Both the position numbers and the translations under genes were made by a program. This document shows, piece by piece, positions 7,677 through 15,181 of a stretch of 40,060 nt of DNA. The notes under the pieces are model-generated. The model was not told the origin of the DNA, made no database searches, and saw only the letters and a program-made list of their open reading frames with translations. Each line of letters starts with the position of its first letter. Position 1 is the stretch's first letter. The stretch lies in the IMG/VR virus record IMGVR_UViG_3300044705_000014, positions 1 through 40,060 of that record. One strand, 5' to 3'. The DNA is from a virus.

Positions 7677-8277
7677 GCGGCGCGTTCGCATCCTCGACTT
7701 CGATGTCGAGTGCCGTCCGATCGCGTGGTACGGAGGCGACTTCGTCACGAAGCAGCCGACCGCGATCGCGTGGAAGTGGATCGGCCTCAAGGCACCGATC
7801 TACGTCGCCGTCATCGGCGAGAGCGATCGGAGCTCGCTCGTCCTGGAGGAAGAAGCGGCCATGCTGGAGCAGTTCCGGGCAGCGTACGACGAGGCCGACC
7901 TGGTCACGGGTCACTTCATCCGCGGCTTCGACCTGCCGCTCCTCAACGGTGCCTGCGAGCGGCTCGGATTGCCCGTACTCGGGCCGAAGGACACCCAGGA
8001 CACGAAGCTCGACTACGTCCGGGCCTCCGGGATCTCGAAGTCCATGGAGAACCTCGGCGCGATGTACGAGCTCAAGCACCCGAAGGTGCAGATGAACACG
8101 GCCTCGTGGGGTGCGGGTAACATGCTGCTCCCTCACGGCATCGAGGCCACGAAGAAGCGGGTCATCGGCGACGTGCGCGAGCACATCGAGCTTCGTGCCG
8201 AGATGCTCCGCCGCGGCGTCCTCGGGCCGACCAAGCCCTGGACCGGCAGCGCCCGCGCCGAGAGCTACCACCCGTAA
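7660..8277 (+). CDS. RNase H-like 3'-5' exonuclease (DEDD type), 205 aa
   Basis: The first DEDD acidic pair is ILDFDVEC near residues 12-19. The second motif is GHFIRGFDLPLLN (about 87-99) and a third acidic region is QDTKLDYV (about 112-119). This is the pattern of DnaQ-like proofreading exonucleases carried separately by phages. It sits directly before the Prim-Pol gene and may proofread for it, or process ends; this is inferred from position. Confidence 0.8.
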   Translation: MQLATERRVRILDFDVECRPIAWYGGDFVTKQPTAIAWKWIGLKAPIYVAVIGESDRSSLVLEEEAAMLEQFRAAYDEADLVTGHFIRGFDLPLLNGACERLGLPVLGPKDTQDTKLDYVRASGISKSMENLGAMYELKHPKVQMNTASWGAGNMLLPHGIEATKKRVIGDVREHIELRAEMLRRGVLGPTKPWTGSARAESYHP

Positions 8278-9920
8278 TGGGCGACCTGACCGACGCTGCC
8301 CTGGAGCTCGCCTCCCAGGGATTCCGCGTGTTCCCGGTCGGGCCGGACAAATCGCCGCGGACGCCGAACGGTTTCTACGACGCAACCACGAAGCCGGAGG
8401 TCATCCGCGCGTGGGATTGGGACGGCGGCTCCATGATCGGAGCCGCTGTCTCGCCCGGCACGGTCATCATCGATGTCGACCCACGCAACGGTGGGAGCGA
8501 CACGCTCAAGCTCTTCAAGGAGAACGGCCGCACGTTTCCGCCGACCCGCGTCGTGCGGACCAAGAGCGGTGGGTTCCACTACTACTTCAACGTCCCCGAG
8601 GATGCGGCGCTGCGGGCCAAGCTGGGCCCAGGCATCGACATCAAGCGCGCGGGCAAGGGCTACGTCGTCGTTCCGCCTTCTCCCGGCTACGCGCTCATCC
8701 GCGATGGCCAGGTCGACGCACCCGACTGGCTGCTCGAAGAGATCGCGGTCGACGAGGCCGAGACCGAAGCCGCGGCGGGCGAGCCCAGCGAGGCCAAGTT
8801 CTTCCCGTGGGAGGAAGGCACGCCCTACGGCATGGCCGCGCTCGAGCGCGAGATGGGCCGTCTCATCACGGCGCCCGAGGGTGATCGCAACAACAGCCTC
8901 AACCGTGCCGCGTTCGCTCTGTCGCAGCTGGCCGCAGGTGGCGAGATCAGCCGCAAGGCCGCGCTCAAGGCGCTGACCGAGGCGGCACCGCGCATCGGGC
9001 TGGGGCTGGACGAGGCCCGCGGCACGATCGAGTCCGGCTGGAAGGCGGGCGCCCAGGCACCACGGCAGGCGCCGCCACCGCACGAGCGGATGGACATCGA
9101 AGCGTTTGCCGAGTCTGCGGGCGGGGGGTTGGACACTCCGGGTGCGTCGGACGTAGGTCCCATGGCAGCCGGTGCCCCGCCCGCGGAAGCCGAGGCCCGC
9201 TTCTGGGTCGACTGGGACGTGGACGAGCCTGAGCTTCCGTTCTACGCGCACCCGATCCTCCCGAAGAACGCGTACGTGCTCGTGTACGGCGCGACCGAGG
9301 CGTCGAAGTCGATGGTCTGGCTCGCGATCTGCACCGAGTTGTCGCACCGCGGCCATCGCTGCTCGTTCTACTCGCTGGAGAATCCGCCGCACACCGATCG
9401 CGACCGGCTCCGGCGATGGCGTCCCAACAAGAGCACGTTCCGCCTGACGAACGAGCCGATCGACCTCAACGACGCGCGGCAGCTGGCCGCGATGGTCAAG
9501 CGGGAGCGCGAGTGGGGTGCCGACGTGATTGTCATCGACACCTACAGCCATGCCTTCAACTCGCGCTCCGAGGACGGCAACGCCAAGGCGATCGAGTTCG
9601 CCCGGCGCATCCGGCACCTCATGCACGAGGTCGGCTGCTCCGTGGTCCTCATCGACCACACCGGCTACATGCAGAAGGACGAGCCGCGCGACGCCAGCGC
9701 GAAGCGCCAGCAGGTCGACGTGGCGATCCTCATGCAGAAGGCGGGCGAGTGGCGTCCGGGGCAGTCGGCCCGGTTCACCATGGAGAACAAGAAGGCCGCG
9801 CGGTTCGCCAATCCGTTCCACCTAACCGGCGAGATCAAGGACGTGACGGATGGCGACATCCGCGGCCTCGCGCTCGGGTGGGTCGGAGGCAAGCAGCCGC
9901 GCTGGGAAGACGCCGGGTGA
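8277..9920 (+). CDS. Prim-Pol primase-polymerase fused to a RepA-like helicase ATPase, 547 aa
   Basis: The N-terminal archaeo-eukaryotic primase domain (about 1-160) has the metal site DVDP (Asp66, Asp68) and the nucleotide-binding SGGFHYYF (His101). After a linker comes a RecA-like ATPase with Walker A GATEASKS (338-345) and Walker B DVIVIDT (416-422), then IDHTGY, typical of RepA/DnaB-like hexameric helicases. One protein thus primes and unwinds DNA. Its 3' end overlaps the endonuclease VII gene. No separate DnaG or DnaB is visible, so this is likely the replication initiator. Confidence 0.9.
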   Translation: MGDLTDAALELASQGFRVFPVGPDKSPRTPNGFYDATTKPEVIRAWDWDGGSMIGAAVSPGTVIIDVDPRNGGSDTLKLFKENGRTFPPTRVVRTKSGGFHYYFNVPEDAALRAKLGPGIDIKRAGKGYVVVPPSPGYALIRDGQVDAPDWLLEEIAVDEAETEAAAGEPSEAKFFPWEEGTPYGMAALEREMGRLITAPEGDRNNSLNRAAFALSQLAAGGEISRKAALKALTEAAPRIGLGLDEARGTIESGWKAGAQAPRQAPPPHERMDIEAFAESAGGGLDTPGASDVGPMAAGAPPAEAEARFWVDWDVDEPELPFYAHPILPKNAYVLVYGATEASKSMVWLAICTELSHRGHRCSFYSLENPPHTDRDRLRRWRPNKSTFRLTNEPIDLNDARQLAAMVKREREWGADVIVIDTYSHAFNSRSEDGNAKAIEFARRIRHLMHEVGCSVVLIDHTGYMQKDEPRDASAKRQQVDVAILMQKAGEWRPGQSARFTMENKKAARFANPFHLTGEIKDVTDGDIRGLALGWVGGKQPRWEDAG

Positions 9921-10261
9921 GCGCGCTCATCGCGGAGGCCGCTCGGCAAGGCGTCAGGCCACCGAGCGAGACAACGCTGCGCCGATACGGCCTGACGGCT
10001 GACGACTGGCTCGCGCTCCTCGCGGCGCAGGGCTGGAAGTGTCCGATCTGTCGCAAGGCGGCACGCCACCTCAAACTCAACACGGACCACGACCACGTGC
10101 CGATGTGGGCCAAGCTCCCGGCCGAGGAGCGCGCCCGCACCGTCCGCGGCGTCCTTTGCGCCTACTGCAACCACCGCCGCGTCAACTCGCGGATGACCGC
10201 TGCCGAGGCGCAGCGCATCGCCGACTACCTCGCAGCCTACGAAGCCCGGAGGGACGCATGA
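9917..10261 (+). CDS. Endonuclease VII-like HNH recombination nuclease, 114 aa
   Basis: GTG start in a GTGA overlap. YGLTADDWLALLAAQGWKCP leads into the zinc and HNH core: CPIC (zinc pair), LNTDHDHV (catalytic His) and VRGVLCAYCNHR (second zinc pair). The family, typified by T4 gp49, resolves branched DNA before packaging. It clusters here with the replication genes, where it could also cut replication intermediates. Confidence 0.9.
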   Translation: MSALIAEAARQGVRPPSETTLRRYGLTADDWLALLAAQGWKCPICRKAARHLKLNTDHDHVPMWAKLPAEERARTVRGVLCAYCNHRRVNSRMTAAEAQRIADYLAAYEARRDA

Positions 10262-10392
10262 AGATCATCGCGCTCATCCAGATGGCGACGATGGTGGCGC
10301 TCGCCATCGGGTTCTGGCAGGACGGCGACAAGCGCCTTGCCATCGCGCAGATCATGTACCTCGTCGCGACCGGCGCTCTGTTCTTGCGGTGA
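10258..10392 (+). CDS. Small membrane protein, 44 aa
   Basis: ATGA overlap with the nuclease and GTGA overlap with the next gene. Two hydrophobic segments (residues about 3-19 and 29-43) are separated by WQDGDKR. A short hairpin membrane protein of unknown role, set in the middle of replication genes. Confidence 0.65.
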   Translation: MKIIALIQMATMVALAIGFWQDGDKRLAIAQIMYLVATGALFLR

Positions 10393-10613
10393 GACGCGTG
10401 ATCGTCGACGAGTGGGACGAGTACGGCCAGGGCCATCGCTCGGACGGACGCATGGTCGTGTGTATCTGCGGCGAGTACCGACGCGACGCCGACTGGAGCG
10501 ACCACTTCTGTCCGTATGACGTCCGACCCTGCGAGGCTTGCCACGCGACGGGCATCGGTGGGCCGGACGGCGAACGCTGCATTTCGTGCAGCGGGACCGG
10601 CGAGGCAAAGTGA
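10389..10613 (+). CDS. Small zinc-binding protein with DnaJ-like CxxCxGTG repeats, 74 aa
   Basis: GTG start. The C-terminal half contains CEACHATG and CISCSGTG, the paired knuckles of the DnaJ zinc domain. The N-terminal half has CICGEYRRDADWSDHFC, another potential site. Small proteins of this kind are frequent in phages of high-GC Gram-positive bacteria. It overlaps the polymerase start and may assist it, but that is inferred. Confidence 0.75.
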   Translation: MRRVIVDEWDEYGQGHRSDGRMVVCICGEYRRDADWSDHFCPYDVRPCEACHATGIGGPDGERCISCSGTGEAK

Positions 10614-12517
10614 GCGACTACACCGTCCTCGACGTGGAGACGACAGGCAACGAGCCGTGGCGCCACGACCTCGTCTGCGTCGGCATCGGGCACAACGTCC
10701 ACCACCCGGCCAAGGGAAGGACGCTGGCGAGGATGCTGATGGCGAAGCCGGGCACCACGCTCGTTGCCCACACAAACTACGACCTGCGGTGGCTGTTGCT
10801 CGATGGCGCCGCGCTGGCCGAGGGCGTCCACTTCCACGATACGAAGGTGATGGCGTGGCTTCTGGACGCCACGCAGGAGCTCGGGCTGGACGATCTGGCT
10901 GCGAAGTACCTCGGCTACGTGCCGCCGAAGCTCATCCGCAAGCGTCAGGGTCGGATCATGTTCGCGTCGAAGGCCGGGATCGTCCCCATCGAGGAAGCGC
11001 CCTGGGACGAGATGGAGGCGTACAACCTCTCCGACATCGAGACGACGGCCGAGCTCTACGAATGCCTGCGCGCGCTGCTCATGGAGCGCGACCAGTGGGA
11101 ACACTTCCTCGCGGAGGAGGCACCATTCTCCCGCCTGCTCGTCGAGATGGAGTCGGACGGGCTGCCCTTCAACAAGGAGCGCGCCGCCGAGTTGCTCGCC
11201 GAGAAGGAGGCGACGCACGTCGCGCTGCGCTCGAGGCTCGTCGCTGCTACGGGCTGGGACGGGTTCAACCCGAACAGCGGTGACCAGGTCGCCCGCTATC
11301 TCTACGAGGAGGTCTGGACGGCCGACGTTCAGTTCGACATCCCACGGCTCAACGGCATGACGGCCGAGCGCAAGCTGGCCGCAGTCCAGAGCATCGCGCC
11401 ACCCGGCGTCCACGTGACCAAGGTCGGCCGCGACTACGCCTACGGCACGCTGGCCCTGGATGGCCGCGGGCTGGCGCCGCCGAAGCGGACCAAGCGCGAG
11501 GAGGCTCGCACCTCGTCGAACGCGCGGCCATCGGTCAGCGCCAAGAAGCTCAACGTGCTGCACGGTGGCGATCCGTGGGTCGCCGACTTCATCGCGTACC
11601 AGCGCGCCGGGAAACTCATCGGCTACCTGCGAGACTGGATCGCGCGGGAGCACGACGGCCGGTTGCACGGCCGGTTCGACCAGTCGGGCACGGTGTCGGG
11701 CCGGTTGGCCGGACGCGAGCCGAACCTTCAGCAGGTCAGCGGCGAGGTGCGCTACCTGTTCGTCGGCGATCTCGTGGTCGGAGACTACGGTGGCCTGGAG
11801 GCCCGACTCGCCGCTCACTTCAGCCGTGACCCGGTGATGCTCGACATCTTCCGGTCAGGCAAGGACTTCTACGGCGTGCTCGCCGCGAATGCGTGGGGAG
11901 GTGCCGAGGGCAAGGACAACCCCGGCCGCGGCCTGATGAAGCTGCTCTGGCTGTCGTCGCAGTACGGTGCCCAGGGCGAAACACTGGCCGAGACGCTCGC
12001 GATCGCCGGGATGCGCGGCTACGGCCCACGCAAGGCCGATGCGCTGCTCCGCGACCTGGAGAACACGGTGCCGCGGCTGTTCGAGTGGCGCGAGGAGGTC
12101 ATCGCCGAGGCCCGTGCGCTCGGCTACGTCACCACGCTGGCCGGTCGACCGCGGCAGCTGCCCGACCTGGGCAGTGCCGAGTGGAAGAAGATGGCGCGGG
12201 CCGAGCGTCAGGCGGTGAGCCAGAAGGTGCAGGGCTCAGCGGCCGACGTGGTGCGCCGGGCCATGCTGCGGTGCCGCGAGCTCCTCAGCCGTGACGAGGC
12301 CCGCATCGCGCTCCAGGTGCACGACGAGATCCTCTGGGCACGTGGGCCACGCTGGGCCGACGAGATGCTGCCGACGCTGGTGCACGCCTGCGAGCACGAG
12401 CACGGCTTCGACCTCGAGGTGCCGCTGGTCTTCGAGGCCGGGATCGCTACCAGCTGGGCAGCCAAGGGCGGATCGAACACACAGGCCGTGGCCGAGGCCG
12501 TCGCCGCGCTCGCGTAG
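10610..12517 (+). CDS. Family A DNA polymerase with 3'-5' exonuclease domain, 635 aa
   Basis: GTG start in a GTGA overlap with the zinc protein. The exonuclease domain begins VLDVETTG (Asp8, Glu10). Polymerase motif A is GDYGGLEARLAAH (Asp392). Motif B is RGLMK (Arg440, Lys444) followed by LLWLSSQYG. Motif C is LQVHDEI (His571, Asp572). There is no N-terminal 5' nuclease domain, as usual for phage enzymes. The residue aligned with E. coli Pol I Phe762 is Leu448; in phage surveys Leu at this site tends to go with temperate life and slower, more accurate synthesis, which agrees with the integrase here. Confidence 0.95.
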   Translation: MSDYTVLDVETTGNEPWRHDLVCVGIGHNVHHPAKGRTLARMLMAKPGTTLVAHTNYDLRWLLLDGAALAEGVHFHDTKVMAWLLDATQELGLDDLAAKYLGYVPPKLIRKRQGRIMFASKAGIVPIEEAPWDEMEAYNLSDIETTAELYECLRALLMERDQWEHFLAEEAPFSRLLVEMESDGLPFNKERAAELLAEKEATHVALRSRLVAATGWDGFNPNSGDQVARYLYEEVWTADVQFDIPRLNGMTAERKLAAVQSIAPPGVHVTKVGRDYAYGTLALDGRGLAPPKRTKREEARTSSNARPSVSAKKLNVLHGGDPWVADFIAYQRAGKLIGYLRDWIAREHDGRLHGRFDQSGTVSGRLAGREPNLQQVSGEVRYLFVGDLVVGDYGGLEARLAAHFSRDPVMLDIFRSGKDFYGVLAANAWGGAEGKDNPGRGLMKLLWLSSQYGAQGETLAETLAIAGMRGYGPRKADALLRDLENTVPRLFEWREEVIAEARALGYVTTLAGRPRQLPDLGSAEWKKMARAERQAVSQKVQGSAADVVRRAMLRCRELLSRDEARIALQVHDEILWARGPRWADEMLPTLVHACEHEHGFDLEVPLVFEAGIATSWAAKGGSNTQAVAEAVAALA

Positions 12518-12528
12518 GCGGATCCATG

Positions 12529-12604
12529 CAGGAGCAGGGCGAAATCGTCCCTCCTGGATAGGAGCGTCCAGCGCCGACCACTTTTAGCCCGACCACCTGG
12601 TCGG
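12529..12604 (+). other. Two hairpins after the polymerase gene
   Basis: The first (12529-12556) pairs CAGG with CCTG and AGGG with CCCT around a short CGAAATCG cap. The second (12589-12604) is CCGACC, loop ACCT, GGTCGG. Neither is followed by a T-run, so they are poor Rho-independent terminators. They could separate expression of the polymerase block from the small genes downstream. Confidence 0.4.
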
Positions 12605-12635
12605 CTCAACCGCTAGCACCGACTGGAGGTACTGC

Positions 12636-13025
12636 ATGGATCGTCCGGTTTGTGGCTATCCGGACTGCTCGATGTGCGCGCCGCGCGTGCGTCGGTTCTT
12701 GCGCCCTTTCGCTCGAACGCATGTTCGGGCAAACTTAGGCCCGATGCCCACGGTCGCCGCTCTTGAGAAGCACGCTGCCCGGTTCGGCGCTGAAGGCGTG
12801 GCCGAGGTGGCGGCCGAGCACGGCCTCGTTGTCAACCTCAAGGGCGCCGCGGCCGTCGAGCGACGCGTGAAGCGCGGACGACGCCGCGGCAGCCTGCCGA
12901 AGCAGGTGGCTGAGCTCATCGGTCGTGGCGCATCGGTTGACAGCATCGCCGAGACTCTGGACCTGTCACCGAGCCGAGCCCGGCGCCTGGTGAACGAAGC
13001 GCTGGCCAAGGAGGCGAAAGCGTGA
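12636..13025 (+). CDS. HTH protein, possible regulator, 129 aa
   Basis: GGAGG lies 7 bases before the ATG at 12636. The N-terminus has CGYPDCSMC, a possible zinc site. The centre is basic (VERRVKRGRRRG), and the C-terminus (KQVAELIGRGASVDSIAETL then LSPSRARRLVNEAL) is a clear helix-turn-helix of the sigma-region-4/LuxR type. It is the first gene after the polymerase and a good candidate for a transcription regulator, possibly of the repeated operators elsewhere in the genome. An internal ATG at 12744 would remove the cysteine motif. Confidence 0.75.
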   Translation: MDRPVCGYPDCSMCAPRVRRFLRPFARTHVRANLGPMPTVAALEKHAARFGAEGVAEVAAEHGLVVNLKGAAAVERRVKRGRRRGSLPKQVAELIGRGASVDSIAETLDLSPSRARRLVNEALAKEAKA

Positions 13026-13062
13026 TGGGAATGGAATCCCTGTTCTGTGCGGAGGCTAGCCG

Positions 13063-13287
13063 ATGATCGAGCAGACCTCTAGCACCCGCTACACGCTCGC
13101 TGTTCTCGACAACACGATCATCGACCTGTCGGTTGAGGCGGACTCTGCGCGGAAGATGGCGCAGGAGGCCGAGACGAGGGCGGAACGGCTGGAATCGTTC
13201 AGGGCGCGCCTGATGGAAATGCGCGACACGCTGCGCCCGATCCTCGACTCGTCGGCACCGAGGGAGTACCCGTATGACAAGCGATAG
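13063..13287 (+). CDS. Coiled-coil protein, 74 aa
   Basis: A long heptad-like helix (about residues 20-60, rich in Ala, Glu, Arg and Met) is followed by a short tail. It overlaps the next gene by 14 bases. No family is recognised. Confidence 0.65.
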   Translation: MIEQTSSTRYTLAVLDNTIIDLSVEADSARKMAQEAETRAERLESFRARLMEMRDTLRPILDSSAPREYPYDKR

Positions 13288-13489
13288 CCCGATGGGACGC
13301 GAAGGGGTGTTCGCATCCTTCCGGGATGCGCTGGTGCAGCTTGAAGCGGAGGGTGAGCGTCGGGCTGCCCAGCACTATGGGATGAGCGAGTTTCGTGCCC
13401 ACTCTCAGGGCCATGCCTTTGCGACGGAGGCGCGTCGGATCGGGCGCGCGATTGATCGTTTGGAGAAGATGCGCGATGCGTGGGCCTAA
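13274..13489 (+). CDS. Hypothetical helical protein, 71 aa
   Basis: Starts inside the previous gene. Mostly helical (FASFRDALVQLEAEGERRAA, ARRIGRAIDRLEKMRDAWA). No motif is recognised. Codon choice is less GC-biased than in the replication genes, as in the next two genes, which may mean later acquisition of this block. Confidence 0.6.
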   Translation: MTSDSPMGREGVFASFRDALVQLEAEGERRAAQHYGMSEFRAHSQGHAFATEARRIGRAIDRLEKMRDAWA

Positions 13490-13631
13490 GTTTCACGTGC
13501 TTCTTTGCCGCTTGTTTGGGCATCGTTGGCATTTTGACGGGAGATTCTTGGGGCGCGTCGAGGGCGAGACCTGCTCGCGCTGTGGACTCTCACGTTTTGG
13601 TTCGTTTAAGGGGGTTCGTCGTGAAGGCTGA
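13476..13631 (+). CDS. Small zinc-knuckle protein, 51 aa
   Basis: I chose the ATG at 13476, overlapping the previous gene. LLCRLFGHRWHFDGR followed by CSRCGLSRF gives a C-x4-H ... C-x2-C pattern seen in many short prophage proteins of unknown function. T-rich codons set it apart from the replication genes. Confidence 0.65.
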   Translation: MRGPKFHVLLCRLFGHRWHFDGRFLGRVEGETCSRCGLSRFGSFKGVRREG

Positions 13632-13992
13632 TCGTTGCGAGTTCACGATGCGCGGCGGCTCACGGTGCCACCTACCGGCAGATCACACCGGCCCGCATCA
13701 TCCGTATGGATTGCCGGACAAGAAGGCTCCCCAGGAGCGTATCGAGTACGCCTTGATGGTGCTCGGTCAGGTCGGGCCACTTGATGTTGCCGAGGATGCG
13801 CTGGCGGCCCTGGATGAACTTGTCCCGACCTTTGCTCCCCCGGACGGTTACGTGATCGAGAAGACGGAGCCGCCCGAATGCGGCTTTTGGCTAATCCATC
13901 CGGACGGCGAGACGCGAACGTGGCACGGAACCGATGTGGCCGCGATCTTGTTCGCTCGCGGTATTGAGAGAGGAGCATATTCCGGTGACTGA
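13621..13992 (+). CDS. Hypothetical protein, 123 aa
   Basis: GTG start. The N-terminus CEFTMRGGSRCHLPADHTGPHH is a Cys/His cluster of the type that binds zinc. The rest is a globular alpha/beta segment with VIEKTEPPECGFWLIHPDGE. No known family. It overlaps the next gene by 8 bases. Confidence 0.65.
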   Translation: MKADRCEFTMRGGSRCHLPADHTGPHHPYGLPDKKAPQERIEYALMVLGQVGPLDVAEDALAALDELVPTFAPPDGYVIEKTEPPECGFWLIHPDGETRTWHGTDVAAILFARGIERGAYSGD

Positions 13993-14350
13993 GAAAGTGC
14001 GGCGCATGGAAGCAACGTTCGCGTCCTGTCGGCGCTGGTGGTGGTTCACCGACGAGCACGGCATCCGCCGCCGCCCGACATGGTGGTTCCTGATCCGCAT
14101 GTGGCTGATCGTGCTGCGCGACAAGATGCCTCAGGCCAACCGCAAGCAGGACGCGGAGATCAAGGCGTGGGCGACCTACGACGCCGGGGCGCAGGACGTG
14201 GGCCGCGCTCTCTACGCCGCCGAGACGATGATCCACATGGCGATCCTGGAGGGTCAAGACCCTCGCACCGCCGTCTCAAGGCACCTAAACGACGTGCGCG
14301 ACAAGTTCGCGATCCCGTATGCGAAGGCAACGGAGTGTGAGTCCGCGTGA
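13985..14350 (+). CDS. Hypothetical protein with aromatic N-terminus, 121 aa
   Basis: The GTG at 13985 lies inside the end of the previous gene. The N-terminal WWWFTDEHG and PTWWFLIRMWLIVLRDKM suggest a membrane-associated or amphipathic helix. The C-terminal half is soluble and helical. No function is recognised. Confidence 0.65.
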   Translation: MTEKVRRMEATFASCRRWWWFTDEHGIRRRPTWWFLIRMWLIVLRDKMPQANRKQDAEIKAWATYDAGAQDVGRALYAAETMIHMAILEGQDPRTAVSRHLNDVRDKFAIPYAKATECESA

Positions 14351-14535
14351 ACCTCAGCGACCTTGAAGGCTACGTCGCAGAGTGCGAGCGCAAGATCGAG
14401 GCGCTCGAATCTCAGGTCAAGCGGCTGGAGACTCGGCTCAACGCGACCATCGCGGTAGCGACACGCGAAGCGACGGATGCCGTGATCGCTCGTCTCCGCG
14501 CCGGATTGGGCGACGAAGCGGCTGGCCGATCTTGA
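14347..14535 (+). CDS. Coiled-coil protein, 62 aa
   Basis: GTG start in an overlap with the previous stop. Residues 5-50 form a continuous heptad pattern (LEGYVAECERKIEALESQVK onwards). Likely a small oligomeric protein; role unknown. Confidence 0.65.
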   Translation: MNLSDLEGYVAECERKIEALESQVKRLETRLNATIAVATREATDAVIARLRAGLGDEAAGRS

Positions 14536-14609
14536 ACGTGGCGATCATGGATCGCTGGTCGCAGTCCGGCCTGGTCTACGTCAAGGAGAAGGCGTGGCGG
14601 ACGAAGTAA
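14532..14609 (+). CDS. Possible tiny protein, 25 aa
   Basis: TTGA overlap with the previous stop. Reads NVAIMDRWSQSGLVYVKEKA to a TAA. It has no homology that I recognise and rests only on the overlap style of the operon. It would be the last gene before the regulatory region at 14.64 kb. Confidence 0.3.
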   Translation: MNVAIMDRWSQSGLVYVKEKAWRTK

Positions 14610-14644
14610 CACAACCACAGTAGTCGTCCCACAGGCTCAACTTT

Positions 14645-14728
14645 TCCGCAAATAGCGGAGTTCTTGGCAGGCGGGGTGTTTCGCACCGCGATGCGATCGG
14701 CTTTGATTCGTGTTGCCAACAGGCAACA
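14645..14728 (+). promoter_or_regulatory. Operator plus promoter upstream of the secreted-protein gene
   Basis: The palindrome TCCGC-AAATA-GCGGA is at 14645-14659. A -35 box TTTCGC is at 14679-14684, followed by a 17-base spacer and a -10 box TTTGAT at 14702-14707. A hairpin TGTTGCC/GGCAACA (14711-14728) follows. It aligns without gaps to 36641-36717, with the operator, both boxes and the spacer length identical while the spacer sequence differs. That pattern supports a real promoter. Confidence 0.65.
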
Positions 14729-14746
14729 TCGAAGGGAGCGAAACCC

Positions 14747-14998
14747 ATGAAGACGAAGATCCTGACACTCTTGGCGGCACTCCTGACCTCGCTGGTCCTG
14801 GCCGCAGGTGTGAGCGCGACGCCCACACGGGCGCACGGCGGGCTCCACTACACCGTCGCCTGGACCGTGAAGGACTGCCCGGTCGGGTACCTCTGCAAGC
14901 GCTGGTATCGCGCGGTGCGCAACTTCGGGCAGGCGGTCAAGCTCGAGCGCGAGCTGGCTGCTGAGGGCTACAGCGCGTGGGTGCAGATCAACTTCTAG
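14747..14998 (+). CDS. Secreted small protein, 83 aa, stand-alone transcription unit
   Basis: GAAGGGAG precedes the ATG. A classic signal peptide is visible: KTK, then a hydrophobic core (ILTLLAALLTSLVLAAGVSA), with likely cleavage after SATPTRA. The mature part of about 55 residues has two cysteines (DCPVGYLCKRWY) that could form a disulfide, and a helix with Arg/Lys/Glu. It has its own promoter/operator and a strong terminator, the arrangement of a moron gene that can be expressed from the prophage. Function unknown; a cell-surface effect is plausible. Confidence 0.75.
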   Translation: MKTKILTLLAALLTSLVLAAGVSATPTRAHGGLHYTVAWTVKDCPVGYLCKRWYRAVRNFGQAVKLERELAAEGYSAWVQINF

Positions 14999-15024
14999 CG
15001 CGCCCCGCCACCACCTGCACGACG

Positions 15025-15050
15025 AAGCCCGGCCCATCGGCCGGGCTTTT
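15025..15050 (+). terminator. Rho-independent terminator of the secreted-protein gene
   Basis: GCCCGGCC (15027-15034), loop CATC, GGCCGGGC (15039-15046), then TTTT. The preceding AA can pair with the first two Ts, lengthening the stem to ten pairs. It lies 27 bases past the stop codon. Confidence 0.9.
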
Positions 15051-15054
15051 CGTT

Positions 15055-15147
15055 GCGGAAAAATCCGCTATTTGCGGAAAGTTCCGCGCGTTGTTAGCGA
15101 ATCTCGCCCGACGGGGGCTTTCGCTAACACCGCTGTTCGCCTATCGT
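15055..15147 (+). promoter_or_regulatory. Operator and promoter of the integrase operon
   Basis: The nested operator (15055-15087) is GCGGAA, 3 bases, TCCGC, TATTT, GCGGA, 3 bases, TTCCGC, the same geometry as at 36636. A -35 box TTTCGC is at 15119-15124 and, after 17 bases, a -10 box TATCGT at 15142-15147. The operator centre lies 21 bases (two helical turns) further from the -35 box than in the other two copies. Confidence 0.6.
15093..15128. repeat. Inverted repeat upstream of the integrase operon (attP or operator candidate)
   Basis: Perfect 9-base arms GTTAGCGAA (15093-15101) and TTCGCTAAC (15120-15128) lie 18 bases apart. The outer flanks continue the symmetry with one mismatch (GCGTT against the complement of ACCGC). 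The size, about 46 bp with an asymmetric centre, fits a serine-integrase attP. Overlap of the right arm with the -35 box equally fits a repressor site. Confidence 0.5.
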
Positions 15148-15181
15148 TCGGCCCGTGAACGCAACCTACAAGGAGGCCACG

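Noticed and set aside
12529-12604. Strong Rho-independent terminator after the polymerase
   Set aside because: Hairpins exist but none has a T-run on either strand.
14640-15087. Mobile cassette or MITE bounded by inverted TCCGC/GCGGA palindromes
   Set aside because: No target-site duplication or terminal repeat structure; the palindromes fit operators associated with promoters.
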